Assembly (NCBI GenBank): GCA_032622095.1
Contig: CP136066.1
Location: 207,536,978 to 207,600,977, forward strand
Source: Siphonodentalium dalli
Taxonomy: Eukaryota; Mollusca; Scaphopoda; Gadilida; Siphonodentaliidae
DNA length: 64,000 nucleotides
Direction of reading: 5' to 3'
Below are positions 15,301-23,738 of this stretch, piece by piece. Below the pieces are notes generated by a model that made no database searches, was not told the DNA's origin, and was given only the letters and a program-made list of their open reading frames with translations. The translations under genes were made by a program, and so were the position numbers. How positions within the stretch are numbered: position 1 is the first letter of the stretch; each line of letters opens with the position of its first letter.

Positions 15301-18300
15301 TCGGGTTTTGCCTGCCAATTTTCACCAGAGTAACGGCCCTTTTTGTTGGAATTTGCACTCAATTTCTGTTACCAGATGGTAACTTTAGTAAATCTGAACT
15401 GATTGGAATTTGGTATTTGAGTTTACTAGCCTAAAATACAGGTCAAGCTCAAATTTGGGTTCTGCCCACAAATTTTCTCAGTCTAAGTTTTTTGTCAAAA
15501 AATTCACGGGCCCCCCCCCCCTGGCTTACTGATGGGTGTATATAGTACTGATTTTCAAATTAAAATCAATTGGGCACAGACTAAAATGTAAGAGATTATC
15601 ACAAAATTGCAGCCGCTCTGTAATACAGATGTTAATTTGAAAGAGAATAATTCAAATTGTGAGATGTCACTTCTTCTACCTATTAGATTATTAGGGAGAA
15701 ATGGATTGTTATCAGAGAGAGTCATTAACCCTTTACCCAACATAACGGCCCTGTGCCAATGCATTCTCTTATATATGCGAGTCGACCATAGGTCGCCTCG
15801 CATATATAAGAGAATGCATTGGCTTAACACATTAAAAATTATAAAATTGTTAAAGAAAGTAAGAAAAAATGGTAAAAAGTGTTAAAAAAAGTTTTTTTTT
15901 AGGCCAATGCATTCTCTTATATATGCGAGGCGACCTATGGTCGACTCGCATATATAAGAGAATGCATTGGCACAGGGCATAACTGTAACTATCACAATGT
16001 GGTCAAGGAGCCGGTTCCAATGATATCCATATTTGTATGGTTCTATTGAGACAGACCGAAGATATTTTAGGCTGTTGAAGCTTTATTTGGCCGGTTTGTT
16101 GGGTAAAGGGTTAAGAGACTGAAGTTCAAATTACTCTCTAATATTACCTTTCTGTGATCCAATATGTATTATGCAATACAAGAGGCCATTTATAATACCT
16201 TTATAAGGAGCAAGTACACCAATATAAAATCAGTAAATACAGTAATGCCCTAAGTAATTATCAACTCCTTAACCACAGCAGAATTATGGGTAACTTTTCA
16301 GGATTTAGTCAGAAATATGGCTTGTTGCCATTCATCGGAAAGCTCTCGGCGAGAGTTTTCCGATGAATGGCAACAAGCCATATTGCCGACTAAATCCTGA
16401 AAATTTACCCATAATTCTGCTGTGGTTAAGGGGTCAATTATTTGGAGCATAACTGTGGACTTCAAATATGCTGTTTTGAGATATGGATGCTGCAGCCCTC
16501 TTAATTCAGATTGTTTGTCTTCGGCAATCTGCTACGGCAACAATTTGCCATGGCCCAGTTTGCTTCAGCATTGCTGATTGCCATAGCCAATTATGAGGGC
16601 TGAAGTCACCTCTCCCTTGGACAAAAATAGGGAGAAGTGGCACATTTTATTGCACATTTTAAGGTTTGCCACTGCGACAGAGATTGATTTGATAGTAATG
16701 TCTTTGAGACAATTTGCATGACCGATTGTGTAAACATTAAAATAAAGACAATAGAACACGTATGCACTTATAAAATAATACAGGTGCTACCAGATGCTAT
16801 ATTACCCATACAATTCACATTACCTATTTGCATTCTCACAGTTGCCTATTTTATACTTCCCCAGTAGAGATTTGATATCCTGTATTTCTCTGGTTACACA
16901 ACTTCAAATATACCATAATTAACTTTATTATATGCTTCCCTATTAAATTCCATTGATTTCTTGTTTGCGTAGAAAGCTATGTTTCACTTAAATGGATCGC
17001 CAATGCTATATCCCACTGTAGATTCCTAATATTACATGGTAGCTTCCTCATATTATGCTCTAGCTCGCTTACATTACACGCTAGCTCCAATCCAATCACA
17101 TGCAAAATTTTAATTTATATACATACCAGTAAAGCAAAACAGACTATTTGCACTTTTTTTGTCAGCTTTGAGTTTTTCTCCCTGAACTGTACTCTGCATT
17201 GTCACGATATTACTTACATTGACAACTTCACTACCAACGGAATATGGTGACATAATGGCTTCAGGGTAGGATAAGAATCTTGGGGCTCTTTGTTGGATAA
17301 ATGGAAAAAATTTAATGATAGTGAACAAAAGAACAATAAAAGCATTTAGAAATTAAAGACCGAGTCAAGATTGCATGAAATTGTTGAATGATGATAAATG
17401 AATGATTCAATCAATTATTATTTGTCTTGATTCGATTTTGATGATTGATTACTAGTGGTACTAGTAGCCAGGGTTCGAGCTGTCACTTGCCAATTGCAAA
17501 AATAATTTATATTTGGCAAAAAATATTTTCATTTGGGAAAAATGTCCGCAAGTCACTTTTGATTCCTTAAGAAAGTTTAATAATATGTGGGAAACTCTTT
17601 CATTAATGGTATTATTGGTGGTGATTTATAAGGTTATGAAAGGTTAACACCACTATCAAGATGCAATTAATCTGATATCATTAGTATCGACGGGTGAATG
17701 GTTTGTTAGTATGTATGTATGGTGGTTGGTGTTTACATAGCTAATCCTCCTTTTTTCGCTGTGCCTTTCTGATGAAGAAACCCTTCTACAATTTCATTGT
17801 TATGCTGTTGGTTTATTATTCTATGATAAACCCAAGTAGAGAGGCAAAAATTATTGATAATGAACTGCTTTCCTATCGATATCAAAGGTCGCTCAAGCAG
17901 TGACTGTGGAAATAATCAAAATAAAAGACACAATGTTGTAGAAATTTTTGGCAACTTCTAACAGAATTTGGCAAAAATTATTTTCATTTGGCAAAATATT
18001 TGGCAAAAGCAAATGTCGGGCCAGCTCGGACCCTGCTAGTAGCCCTACTGAATATTGTTTTCTTTGATTTAAGGAATTTTACATCATATTAATTGGTGTC
18101 ATTTTGGGTGGGAATATTTGAAACTATTTTTCCGTGCAAACTCTTGTTTCAAAAGAGAATTAATGTTGCGCAGCACTGGTAGTGAGTTGTCAGGTGCCGA
18201 TCAGCTGATCGCCCAAAACAAGAGGTCGGGGCTGTATTTCCACTTAATTATAATACTCATGTGTGGCTAATTTGTCGAGCACATAATAAATAGAATACCT

Positions 18301-19073
18301 GCTCTTTCTTGAGTGAACACTGGAATTACCTCATTCGTAGATACATTGAAATATAACTGTTCCCATTCGCGGCTTGTGGGAATAGTTATATTTCAATGTA
18401 ACCACTCCTCATTGTGTAATTTCAAGGACCTCAGGTATCTTCTACTTATTACATCCTTGTTCCTAGAATTACAGTGTTCTTGCTGTGTTGTATTTACAAA
18501 TCCATATGCCACACATGTTACATACAGTAATGCTCTAAGTAATCGACTCCTTAACCACAGCAGAATTATGGGTAACTTTTCAGGATTTAGTCGGAAATAT
18601 GGCTTGTTGCCATTCATCGGAAAGCTCTCCCCGAGAGAGTGGCAACAAGCCATATTTCCGACTAAATCCTGAAAAGTTACCCATAATTCTGCTGTGGTTA
18701 AGGAGTCGATTACTTAGAGCATTACTGTACGCATCCTGTTGACATCACACGACATACATGTACATGACGTACATGACATTCTCCTCAACCATGAAACTGG
18801 AACTATAAAATAAAAAACATTATCATACCTGACTAAACAAGCCCTGTATATATGTGCCTGAATAAACCTTGTAGTTAATAGGTCTGTCAATACGGCACTT
18901 GTGCCCTATCAAGAGTGCCATGTCAACAAATGCATTAAGACACTCGTATCGTTCTATGTATAACTTTTATTGATGAAATGTGTTTTTATTTTCAGGAGTT
19001 AGAGAGATACAGAAAATTGTCAGAACGAAGAACGAAGGAGATGCAGAATAACTACTTAGGAGCTCTATCTTAG
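272..19073 (+). CDS. DYNC2LI1: Cytoplasmic dynein 2 light intermediate chain 1, C-terminal part (7 exons)
   Basis: Joined coding exons are 272-349, 2096-2175, 5418-5488, 7576-7621, 9298-9349, 15052-15144 and 18996-19073. All introns are GT-AG and the phases agree, giving about 165 residues to the stop. The protein is the light intermediate chain of the dynein-2 motor, which drives retrograde intraflagellar transport in cilia. Recognition rests on the ordered C-terminal family landmarks: [15 protein letters not shown], then [59 protein letters not shown] and RQQKDEELERYRK. This is the expected end of a protein of roughly 350 residues. The N-terminal half, including the P-loop-like region, must lie upstream of position 1. 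The introns are loaded with MITEs, but no exon is broken. Identity is from recalled family features and not from a database search. Confidence 0.94.
781..950. mobile_element. Short inverted-repeat element
   Basis: Arms of about 35 bp (TGTTTATATGA...ACGGGTCGTGCTA and its reverse complement TAGCACGACCCGTG...) flank a ~100-bp centre. It has no coding capacity. The rest of the 350-2095 intron holds one MITE (1678-1921) and otherwise featureless AT-rich DNA. Confidence 0.5.
1678..1921 (+). mobile_element. Family C MITE
   Basis: Ends are TTAACCCTTTGAGTGCCAGG and ...CTGGCACACAAAGGGTTAA, flanked by TTAA as expected for piggyBac/Kolobok-type insertion. Inside lies one copy of the shared palindrome core (about 1726-1796) and then a T-run of about 28 bases. 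Confidence 0.85.
2096..2175 (+). CDS. DYNC2LI1: DYNC2LI1 exon
   Basis: This 80-bp exon enters in phase 0 and leaves with two bases (AG) that complete a serine codon with the next exon. The acceptor is ctgttgcag and the donor is cag|gtatgt. It encodes [20 protein letters not shown] and then LFGTTP. It is too short to stand out as an open reading frame and was found from splice signals and homology to its neighbours. Confidence 0.88.
2411..4898. mobile_element. 2.5-kb long-terminal-inverted-repeat element
   Basis: Two ~307-bp arms, 2411-2717 and 4592-4898, are near-perfect reverse complements beginning CCACAGGAGCTTGG. The flanks are CTATA at 2406-2410 and 4899-4903, a 5-bp target duplication. 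The 1.9-kb interior has several short open frames but none resembling a transposase, and it includes a GA-rich microsatellite. It is probably a non-autonomous or foldback-like DNA transposon of unknown superfamily. Confidence 0.85.
4052..4138 (+). repeat. GA microsatellite
   Basis: Imperfect (GA)n tract of about 85 bp inside the long-TIR element. Confidence 0.95.
5090..5340 (+). repeat. Dispersed repeat J fragment
   Basis: A G-run is followed by TATACTGGAAT...GTCCGTCCATCTG and ATCTGAAAAT.TTGGA. Related copies are at 13790-14230 and 48030-48190. It is not coding. Confidence 0.6.
5418..5488 (+). CDS. DYNC2LI1: DYNC2LI1 exon
   Basis: This 71-bp exon has acceptor cttgtttcag and donor atag|gtaagt. 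Joined to the preceding AG, it reads [20 protein letters not shown] and then LQNI. The NKPL.I.AGLDS motif is characteristic of DYNC2LI1. One base is left over and completes a glycine codon with the next exon. Confidence 0.93.
5560..5930. mobile_element. Family E element, long variant, 3' end decayed
   Basis: It starts CAAGCCTCCAAATAGTGTG, then carries the CAGAATGAGGTCCCCAGAG palindrome. The ~200-bp centre is shared with the copies at 21871 and 59263. The right end is degraded. Confidence 0.75.
6605..6725. mobile_element. Family E element fragment
   Basis: A half element: CATTTGCAGAATGAGATTCC through the central GCATAGCAGGCTAGCATC to CTCATTCTGCTTAGGCC. It lies in a DYNC2LI1 intron. Confidence 0.7.
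7195..7551 (+). mobile_element. Family A MITE
   Basis: Ends are TTAACCCTTTACCCAACA and TGTTGGGTAAAGGGTTAA with TTAA on both sides. The first internal palindrome is shortened to its arms (about 7217-7260) and the second (about 7340-7408) is complete. The element ends 24 bp before a DYNC2LI1 exon. Confidence 0.9.
7576..7621 (+). CDS. DYNC2LI1: DYNC2LI1 microexon-sized exon
   Basis: This 46-bp exon has acceptor tttttaatag and donor caag|gtactt. It encodes [15 protein letters not shown] when joined in phase. A family A MITE ends at 7551, only 24 bp before the exon, so the branch point must lie in that short gap or inside the MITE. Confidence 0.9.
7714..8077 (-). mobile_element. Family B MITE, with a second partial copy before it
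   Basis: TTAACCCTTCCATGACTGG to CATGAAAGGGTTAA. It contains three diverged palindromes separated by CCTAACAATATTTACCTTGA. Positions 7640-7713 are the broken remains of another palindrome ending GCACAGGATCTTTAA. Confidence 0.85.
8161..8414. mobile_element. Family E element, complete
   Basis: CAAGCCTTGAAATAGTGTG to its inverted copy, made of two back-to-back palindromes. Flanking octamers GATGAGTC and GACGAGAC agree at 6 of 8 positions, a decayed 8-bp target duplication. Confidence 0.8.
8690..9230 (+). repeat. Dispersed repeat L (copy 1)
   Basis: It shares GCCCCTAAATAACTATTTCC-type sequence, CACCCATCAAAGCT and GATATGGGGACC with 10607-11080 in the same order and orientation. Copy 1 is interrupted by repeat G. 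Confidence 0.6.
8994..9122. repeat. Dispersed repeat G (copy 1)
   Basis: CCCTCTTAATTCAGATTG ... CAATTATGAAGGCTG, with internal GGCAATCCGC/GCGGATTGCC-like inverted pieces. A second copy is at 16495-16605. Small non-coding element. Confidence 0.7.
9298..9349 (+). CDS. DYNC2LI1: DYNC2LI1 exon
   Basis: This 52-bp exon has acceptor ctccatttcag and donor agag|gtaaga. It encodes [18 protein letters not shown]. The P.ELWK motif is a conserved landmark of this family. The exon leaves phase 0. Confidence 0.93.
9390..9858. mobile_element. Family F palindromic MITE, interrupted
   Basis: TACAGTAATGCC ... GGCATTACTGTA is a near-perfect ~200-bp palindrome with TA at each end, as in Tc1/mariner-type insertion. 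It is split by a family C MITE at 9418-9639; removing that MITE with one TTAA restores the sequence seen in the intact copy at 18523. Confidence 0.88.
9418..9639 (-). mobile_element. Family C MITE nested in family F
   Basis: TTAACCCTTTGAGTGCCAGG to AAAGGGTTAA with duplicated TTAA. It sits inside CTCC(T)TTAACCACAGC of the family F element, so it is younger than its host. It contains one full copy of the core palindrome. Confidence 0.9.
9862..10360. mobile_element. Dispersed element K (copy 1)
   Basis: The outer ~70 bp (GGGGTATAAATAATTAGATA...) recur inverted at its far end (...TTTATTCTATACCC). A diverged second copy is at 40919-41430 and a fragment at about 45350-45425. No coding sequence. 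Confidence 0.65.
10607..11080 (+). repeat. Dispersed repeat L (copy 2)
   Basis: Diverged direct copy of 8690-9230, without the repeat G insertion. From 11080 to 11750 nothing recognisable was seen. Confidence 0.6.
11755..12154 (-). mobile_element. Family A MITE
   Basis: Complete copy in reverse orientation with two full palindromes (about 11910-11975 and 12056-12123), an A/T-rich spacer and TTAA at both ends. Confidence 0.92.
12178..12711. mobile_element. TIR element with probable 8-bp target duplication
   Basis: CAGTCTCTTTGAAAAGC begins ~55-bp inverted repeats that include CGGAATTACGTCTCTAGA. CCTTGTTT occurs at 12169-12176 and at 12712-12719, with one extra A before the left end. It has no coding capacity. 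The CAG start and octamer fit a hAT-type MITE. Confidence 0.7.
13370..13640 (+). repeat. Dispersed repeat H unit
   Basis: Contains GATAACTTTAGCAAGTCTG, AATACAGGTCAAGTTTGAAT and GTTATGGCCC. Related units are at 15177-15520, 56375-57215, 60885-61960 and 62590-63226. Confidence 0.7.
13790..14420 (+). repeat. Dispersed repeat J, tandem units
   Basis: GGGGGTTGGGTATACTGGAT is followed by repeated units that contain TCCATTCTAGAGTTATCC and GTCCATCCG. The same unit forms most of Rel intron 5. Confidence 0.6.
14673..14910 (+). mobile_element. Family B MITE, decayed
   Basis: Left part CATGACGAGAGCTGAACTGG, diverged palindromes, and right end GCTCCAGTCATGGAAGGG. The terminal TTAA has been lost by mutation. 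Confidence 0.7.
15052..15144 (+). CDS. DYNC2LI1: DYNC2LI1 exon
   Basis: This exon is 31 codons long, phase 0 at both ends. The acceptor is actatatttcag and the donor is gatgag|gtaatt. It encodes [20 protein letters not shown] followed by [17 protein letters not shown]...E..ID..R.QKD is the conserved charged C-terminal segment of the protein. Confidence 0.93.
15165..15515 (+). repeat. Dispersed repeat H, two units
   Basis: Begins just 20 bp after the donor of a DYNC2LI1 exon. Two diverged units carry GGTAACTTTAGTAAATCTG and ACAGGTCAAG; it ends in a C-run near 15510. Confidence 0.7.
15725..16114 (+). mobile_element. Family A MITE
   Basis: Complete copy with both palindromes, the ACACATTAAAAATTATAAAA spacer and TTAA target duplication. 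Confidence 0.93.
16238..16457. mobile_element. Family F palindromic MITE
   Basis: TACAGTAATGCCCTAAGTAA to its inverted copy. The centre is GAAAGCTCTCGGCGAGAG. Intact apart from point changes. Confidence 0.88.
16495..16605. repeat. Dispersed repeat G (copy 2)
   Basis: Shorter copy of the element at 8994, with TTCGGCAATCTGCTACGGC and CAATTATGAGGGCTG. The next 860 bp up to 17460 show no gene or repeat that I recognise. Confidence 0.7.
17469..18035. mobile_element. hAT-like MITE, 567 bp
   Basis: TIRs are CAGGGTTCGAGCT and AGCTCGGACCCTG, with exact 8-bp target duplications CTAGTAGC at 17461-17468 and 18036-18043. Subterminal TTTGGCAAAA motifs repeat on both sides. An 8-bp duplication with CAGGG ends is the hAT signature. 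No transposase. Confidence 0.9.
18342..18400. repeat. Perfect-looking hairpin
   Basis: TACATTGAAATATAAC.GTTCCC and its reverse complement make ~24-bp arms around an 11-bp loop. Probably the centre of another small palindromic element. Confidence 0.6.
18523..18728. mobile_element. Family F palindromic MITE, complete
   Basis: TACAGTAATGCTCTAAGTAA to its inverted copy. One arm has lost about 15 bp near the centre. It ends about 270 bp before the last DYNC2LI1 exon. Confidence 0.88.
18996..19073 (+). CDS. DYNC2LI1: DYNC2LI1 last coding exon
   Basis: Acceptor ttattttcag is followed by [20 protein letters not shown] and LGALS, then the stop codon TAG at 19071-19073. ELE.Y.. continues the charged, probably helical, tail. 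A family B MITE starts about 12 bp after the stop, so nearly the whole 3' UTR is transposon-derived. Confidence 0.92.
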   Translation, partial: ELERYRKLSERRTKEMQNNYLGALS

Positions 19074-19119
19074 AGGCTATATCCTATCCCTTTTATGACG
19101 GGAGCCGTACTGGTGTGGC

Positions 19120-19125
19120 ATTAAA
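19120..19125 (+). promoter_or_regulatory. Candidate polyadenylation hexamer ATTAAA
   Basis: ATTAAA lies 47 nt after the DYNC2LI1 stop codon, inside the family B MITE. It is the commonest natural variant of AATAAA. An AATAAA also occurs near 19549. Use of either site is inference; 3'-end reads would decide. Confidence 0.35.
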
Positions 19126-19160
19126 GATCCTGTGCCAGTGCATTCTCTTATATATAGACA

Positions 19161-19316
19161 GAACACAACGCGCATCTTAATCAAGAATCTTTTATCGAAT
19201 GAGTTGCGGATGGCGCAACGATATATTTGAGAGCGTAACTCTAGCAAAATGTAACTATGCGCCGTCTGCAACGAGTTTGATAAAAGATTCGAGATTATGA
19301 TGCAAGTAGTGTTCTG
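19161..19316. mobile_element. Palindromic element nested in the 3' UTR MITE
   Basis: ACAGAACAC ... GTGTTCTGT with ~60-bp arms containing GAATCTTTTATCGAATGAGT and its partly diverged complement. It lies inside the first palindrome of the family B element. No clear target duplication. Confidence 0.65.
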
Positions 19317-19904
19317 TATTTATTCTACACAGTTGTGCAAGAGAAATTAAATTGTGATTTAACTGTGATGAATAACCAGTTATTTTCGGGGAATCACCCG
19401 CGGTGGATTGTTGATGTAATATACGTCATCTTTCTTGGCGACATCGTCAACAAGAATAGTTCCAGCTTGTATTCCACTAGAGATATACACTAATATGTAT
19501 TCAATGGCTCGTATTCCATTGAATACATGTGCCTCACGTCGATGGGTGTGGAATAAATGCAAGTCTCCCATAGGGAGCCTTGCAAATATAAAAGAGTGCT
19601 CTGGCTTACAAGGCCAATGTTTTCTCTTATATATGCGAGGCTCCCTATGGGAATGCAATCTCACAGGGTTTTTGCAACATTTCAGGAAGCTCCATTCATG
19701 GAAGGGTTAAGCATAATATGAATAATGTTGTTATTTAAGAAATGAATGTGTTGGGTGACCAAATAATGTTTTGATCATTGTTTATTCATATCAAACCTCA
19801 TACTCCATCTTTGTTTTTGTAGAAGAACACATTGTAAGCACAATGACTGTGATATATTAATTTATTAAATTAATGAAAATGATAAAGATGTTCTTCTTAT
19901 TATC

Positions 19905-20216
19905 TGATGTGTGGTGGTCAGCATTGAATGTTTATACCTATCGTAATATCTGATGTGTGGTGGTCAGCATTGAATGTTTACACCTACCGTAATATCTGAT
20001 GTTTACACCTATCGTAATATCTGATGTGTGGTGGTCAGCATTTAATGTTTACACCTACTGTAATATCTGATGTTTACACCTACCGTAATATCTGATGTGT
20101 GGTGGTCAGCATTGAATGTTTACACCTACTGTAATATCTGATTGAATGTTTACACCTACCGTAATATCTGATGTGTGGTGGTCAGCATTGAATGTTTACA
20201 CCTAATATCGGGTGTC
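19905..20216 (+). repeat. Irregular tandem repeat, ~46 bp
   Basis: Copies of TGTGTGGTGGTCAGCATTGA followed by ATGTTTACACCTACCGTAAT, with shortened units interspersed. About seven units. Confidence 0.9.
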
Positions 20217-20289
20217 TGGTGGTCAGCTATGGATTGACTTGACATAAATGTATTCACTGAAGTTTAGCAGGAAGGCGGGTAGGAATCAT

Positions 20290-21010
20290 GATTATATTTC
20301 TGAAGGTGGTCAACTTGGCCTAATTTTCAGGAAGGTGGATAGAAATGATGATTATATGGGCATATAGGACAGCATGTGCCACTTTGTGCTCTAATGATAC
20401 AATATTTTGGTCCAAATTGGGGCAATTTCTTCCTTACCATCCTCCAGAATTTCTGATGGTGGTCAACCGAGGATCAAATGGGCCTGATTTTCAGGAAGAC
20501 GGGTAGGAATCATGATTATATGGGCATATAGTGACAGCTTGTGCCACTTCATGCTCTTACTATACTATATTTTGGTCAAAATTGGATGATTTCTTCCTTA
20601 CTTTCACTCCTGGATTTATGAAGGTGATCAACCAAGGGTCGACTGGGCCTGATTTTCAGGAAGACGGGATTGGAATCATGATTATATGGGCATATAGTGA
20701 CAGCTTGTGCCACTTCATGCTCTAACTATACTCTATTTTTGTCACAATTGGATGATTCCTTCCTTACACTCCTGGATTTCAGAAGTTGATCAACCGAGCG
20801 TCAGCTGGGCCTGATTTTCAGGAAGACAGGGTTGGAATCATGATTATATGGGCATATAGTGACAGCTTGTGCCACTTCATGCTCTAACTATACTATATTT
20901 TGGCCAAAATTGGATGATTTCTTCCTTACCATCACTCATGGATTTCAGAAGTTGATCAACCGAGCGTCAACTGGGCCTGATTTTCAGGAAGACGGTAGGA
21001 ATCATCATTA
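20290..21010 (+). repeat. Tandem repeat, ~164 bp x about 4.5
   Basis: The block GGGCCTGATTTTCAGGAAGA recurs near 20481, 20646, 20808 and 20974. Each is followed by GGAATCATGATTATATGGGC and a TGCCACTTCATGCTC tract. A fifth diverged unit is at about 20320. Confidence 0.92.
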
Positions 21011-21239
21011 TATTGGCATTTTGTGATGATATGATATGTTATTTTCTCTTTCAAATAGCATCGGATGGCAAATGGCGCATATTGGCAGAATCGCTATTTT
21101 CCATCCGATTGCGAATAGACACTGCCATATCCACGTGAGTCCCAATATACCAAAAGGCCTAGTCTGATTGACAACGTACCGCCTTGTAGAATCGACTAAA
21201 AAGTCCTTCTTGTTCATCTCCAGTGGTTGGAGGGTACGT

Positions 21240-21690
21240 TGAGTGAAATTCCACTGTGGTTAATCTGCGTCACTGGTGACATCGGCGAGTGAAAACCTCG
21301 GGGCCATATCTGAGTGTTAAAGATGGCGAGGAAGGCAAAAAAATTGAGACAAAACTCCAGAGAAAAGCTTCAACACTCAGAAAACCTGCAGTATAGGTCT
21401 AGTGCTTTCGTTAATGTTTAACTTCATCAGGACTGAGTTTGGTGCGTGATTTTGTGACGATTATGCTTGCCTTTTATACTGTTTGTTATGTGTCTCCAAT
21501 TTGATTGGTCAGTGTAGAAGGGTCAAGTGGTTGTGAGAAGGAGGCTTGGAAGTGCGGGTAACAAATGCGGGTAAGTGGTTCGTATTGGTTTTTAGCCTCT
21601 ATGTATAGAGGCAGATAACTGGTTACAAAAGGCCAATACAATGACATAGTTTGTCTATTCTTCATTTGTAGAGATGTGACAATCACATGA
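21240..21690 (-). mobile_element. Possible Penelope-like retroelement remnant
   Basis: Read on the minus strand, CTGATGAAGTTAAACATTAA and CGAAAGCACTAGACC resemble the tail motif common downstream of the GIY-YIG region in Penelope-like elements, and a short open frame precedes it. No reverse transcriptase motif is present. A weak guess. Confidence 0.2.
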
Positions 21691-21870
21691 GCATAGAATA
21701 AAAAGCTGAATTAAAAGAACCCCCATAATTTCATTAGTAGGGTTGTTCAGAAAATATAATTAGTTCAAGACTCATGCAGATCTCAATCATCTCAAATCAT
21801 GGGAATAAATCAGTTGTAATGTCAGTATAGTGACATGTATAGTGAATTTAGCTCAATTTGACAGTGAAAT

Positions 21871-22289
21871 CAAGTCTGAGTTTAGTGTGCCTGTCATTTG
21901 CAAAATAAGGTCCCCAGCAGTCCCCAGAGGATTAATTTAGTGACGCTATCCCGCATAGCAGGCTAGCATCACCAGATTCATCCTCTGGGGACCTCATTCT
22001 ACATGGGCCCCCATCTGCTATGGGATACATACTCAGATTCAAGTTCCCAAATGGTGAATATTGTGATGTACATGTATACCAATTGGGAACCTCGATTATG
22101 CAATGTGTCATCTACCAATTTGAGGATATAAGGAAACTAATCTAAAAAAAAGAAATAGAATCTTTGTGAAGAAGTTTCTATAGAAATTTTATAATAAAGA
22201 AAATTTCCAGAGAAGATGAGGCCTAAGCAGAATGATGTCCCTATGGGGACCTCATTCTGCAAATGACAGACATACTAAACTCAGGCTTG
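21871..22289. mobile_element. Family E element, long variant, complete
   Basis: CAAG...CTTG ends with exact 8-bp duplications AGTGAAAT at 21863-21870 and 22290-22297. Two palindromic halves flank a ~200-bp spacer. From here to 23700 I see no gene, only a C-run. Confidence 0.88.
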
Positions 22290-23221
22290 AGTGAAATGCA
22301 GAGTTGTGGGAGTTTAGATAAAGATTTTGTAAGTCACTTTGCACAACGATAATTGAAACTTCACCTGAGTTTAAATTAACTTAAATAATTCTTCAATCAG
22401 CTTTAACGTTTTTCAAAATTCAATTTAGAAATGTCAGTTGAACGACATCGATAATAAAATGAAAATGAATATATCTGATACATTTTGCATCGAAAGTCAC
22501 TGCTACATCTGCCTCCATTAAATGCAATAAGATCGGAGTGGATCGTTCATAGGAAACTATATTAATACCACCAGTCAAAACACTGATAAGGACACACTTC
22601 CAATGGAAATATATAGGACATACACTTTATGAAATACTGCATAACAAAAAGAGCTGAACTGTCTCAGCACAAGCAATACACTCATATGAGATTTAAAACA
22701 TTTATCTAGAAAACCCCATCTCAACCTGGGCAGCATATCATTTTCCGGTGTGTTGTGTGTTTACAACTTCACTTTAACTAGCAACTTAAAAAAATATATA
22801 AAGTAAACACGAGTGCATTTCATGGATAAAAGCACATTACACAAAGTCCAGTGCAAAGTCTGGAATAAATAATTAGATAAAATATTTTTTTAAAGTTGTT
22901 TCACTGGTTGTGTCAGCTGGTTGTGTTGAGTTTTTCATGATAAATGTTTTTAATCTCATGAGTGTATTGCTTGTGCTCATAGTTATAATTTATTAGTATT
23001 GAGTTTAACTGGTGGCGAAAGTACACCAAAGTTGGATGATGCTTGAAAAAACAGAATGGTCAAATTACGAATGACTGATAATTATTATATATGTTCATTC
23101 TAATTTAACCATTCTCTGTTTCTCAACATCAGCCACCTTCACTAGACATTCTACACCCTGATGTTTTTGCCAAAGAGCTGCAAACAAAATATTCAGCGTT
23201 GTGTGTGCAAATTTTTTCCTG

Positions 23222-23244
23222 CCCCCCCCCCCCCCCCCCCCCCC
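23222..23244 (+). repeat. Poly-C tract
   Basis: About 23 uninterrupted C. Shorter runs are at 15511, 28150 and 32649. These can be length-unstable and prone to assembly error. Confidence 0.95.
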
Positions 23245-23738
23245 GATTGATTCGTAGTTTCCTTCTGATCGAAAATGGTCATTTTCCCACCAATAATAAA
23301 AATTCCTTTCACACTTGTTTTCTGTTTGTTGCTGCTTATATTTCCTGAACATCCCTTGAGATGAATAATAGACCATTCCAATGAATACGTTATTACGCCA
23401 CCTGTGGTGTATCTAGCTGCTGAGATTTTGATATTGCGTGGTGGACAGGGCGAATGCATTGTGGGGCTTTTATTTATTTATAGAGTTGGAAATTCCGTTT
23501 ATTTAAAAGTCGGAACTACGCGACCAGTAGGCCAAGTCCAGTAAAACGGTTCGTTATAGGTGCTGGTTGTTATTGTTATTTTAACGGAATTCTGAGTTGG
23601 TCATTCGCGAAACCAATATATTTTATATTCTATAATTAAAACCGTGGGTATATAATATATGATCCTCTTTATGGATATTGTAGGAAGGTAAATTTAGCTA
23701 AAGCGGTGGGATATCTTGCAAGACAACACATTTCGGTT

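Larger units (their letters stand above)
19086..19710 (+). mobile_element. Family B MITE in the DYNC2LI1 3' UTR, with insertions
   Basis: Left end (TATGACGGGAGCCG...GCATTAAAGATCCTGTGCC) starts about 12 bp after the stop codon. The right end is GAAGCTCCATTCATGG then AAGGGTTAA at 19710. The middle is expanded by other sequences, including a palindromic element at 19161-19316. Confidence 0.8.

Noticed and set aside
17465..17485. GGTTCGAGC as a possible tRNA T-arm
   Set aside because: It is the terminal inverted repeat of a hAT-like MITE; no acceptor stem or anticodon arm surrounds it.
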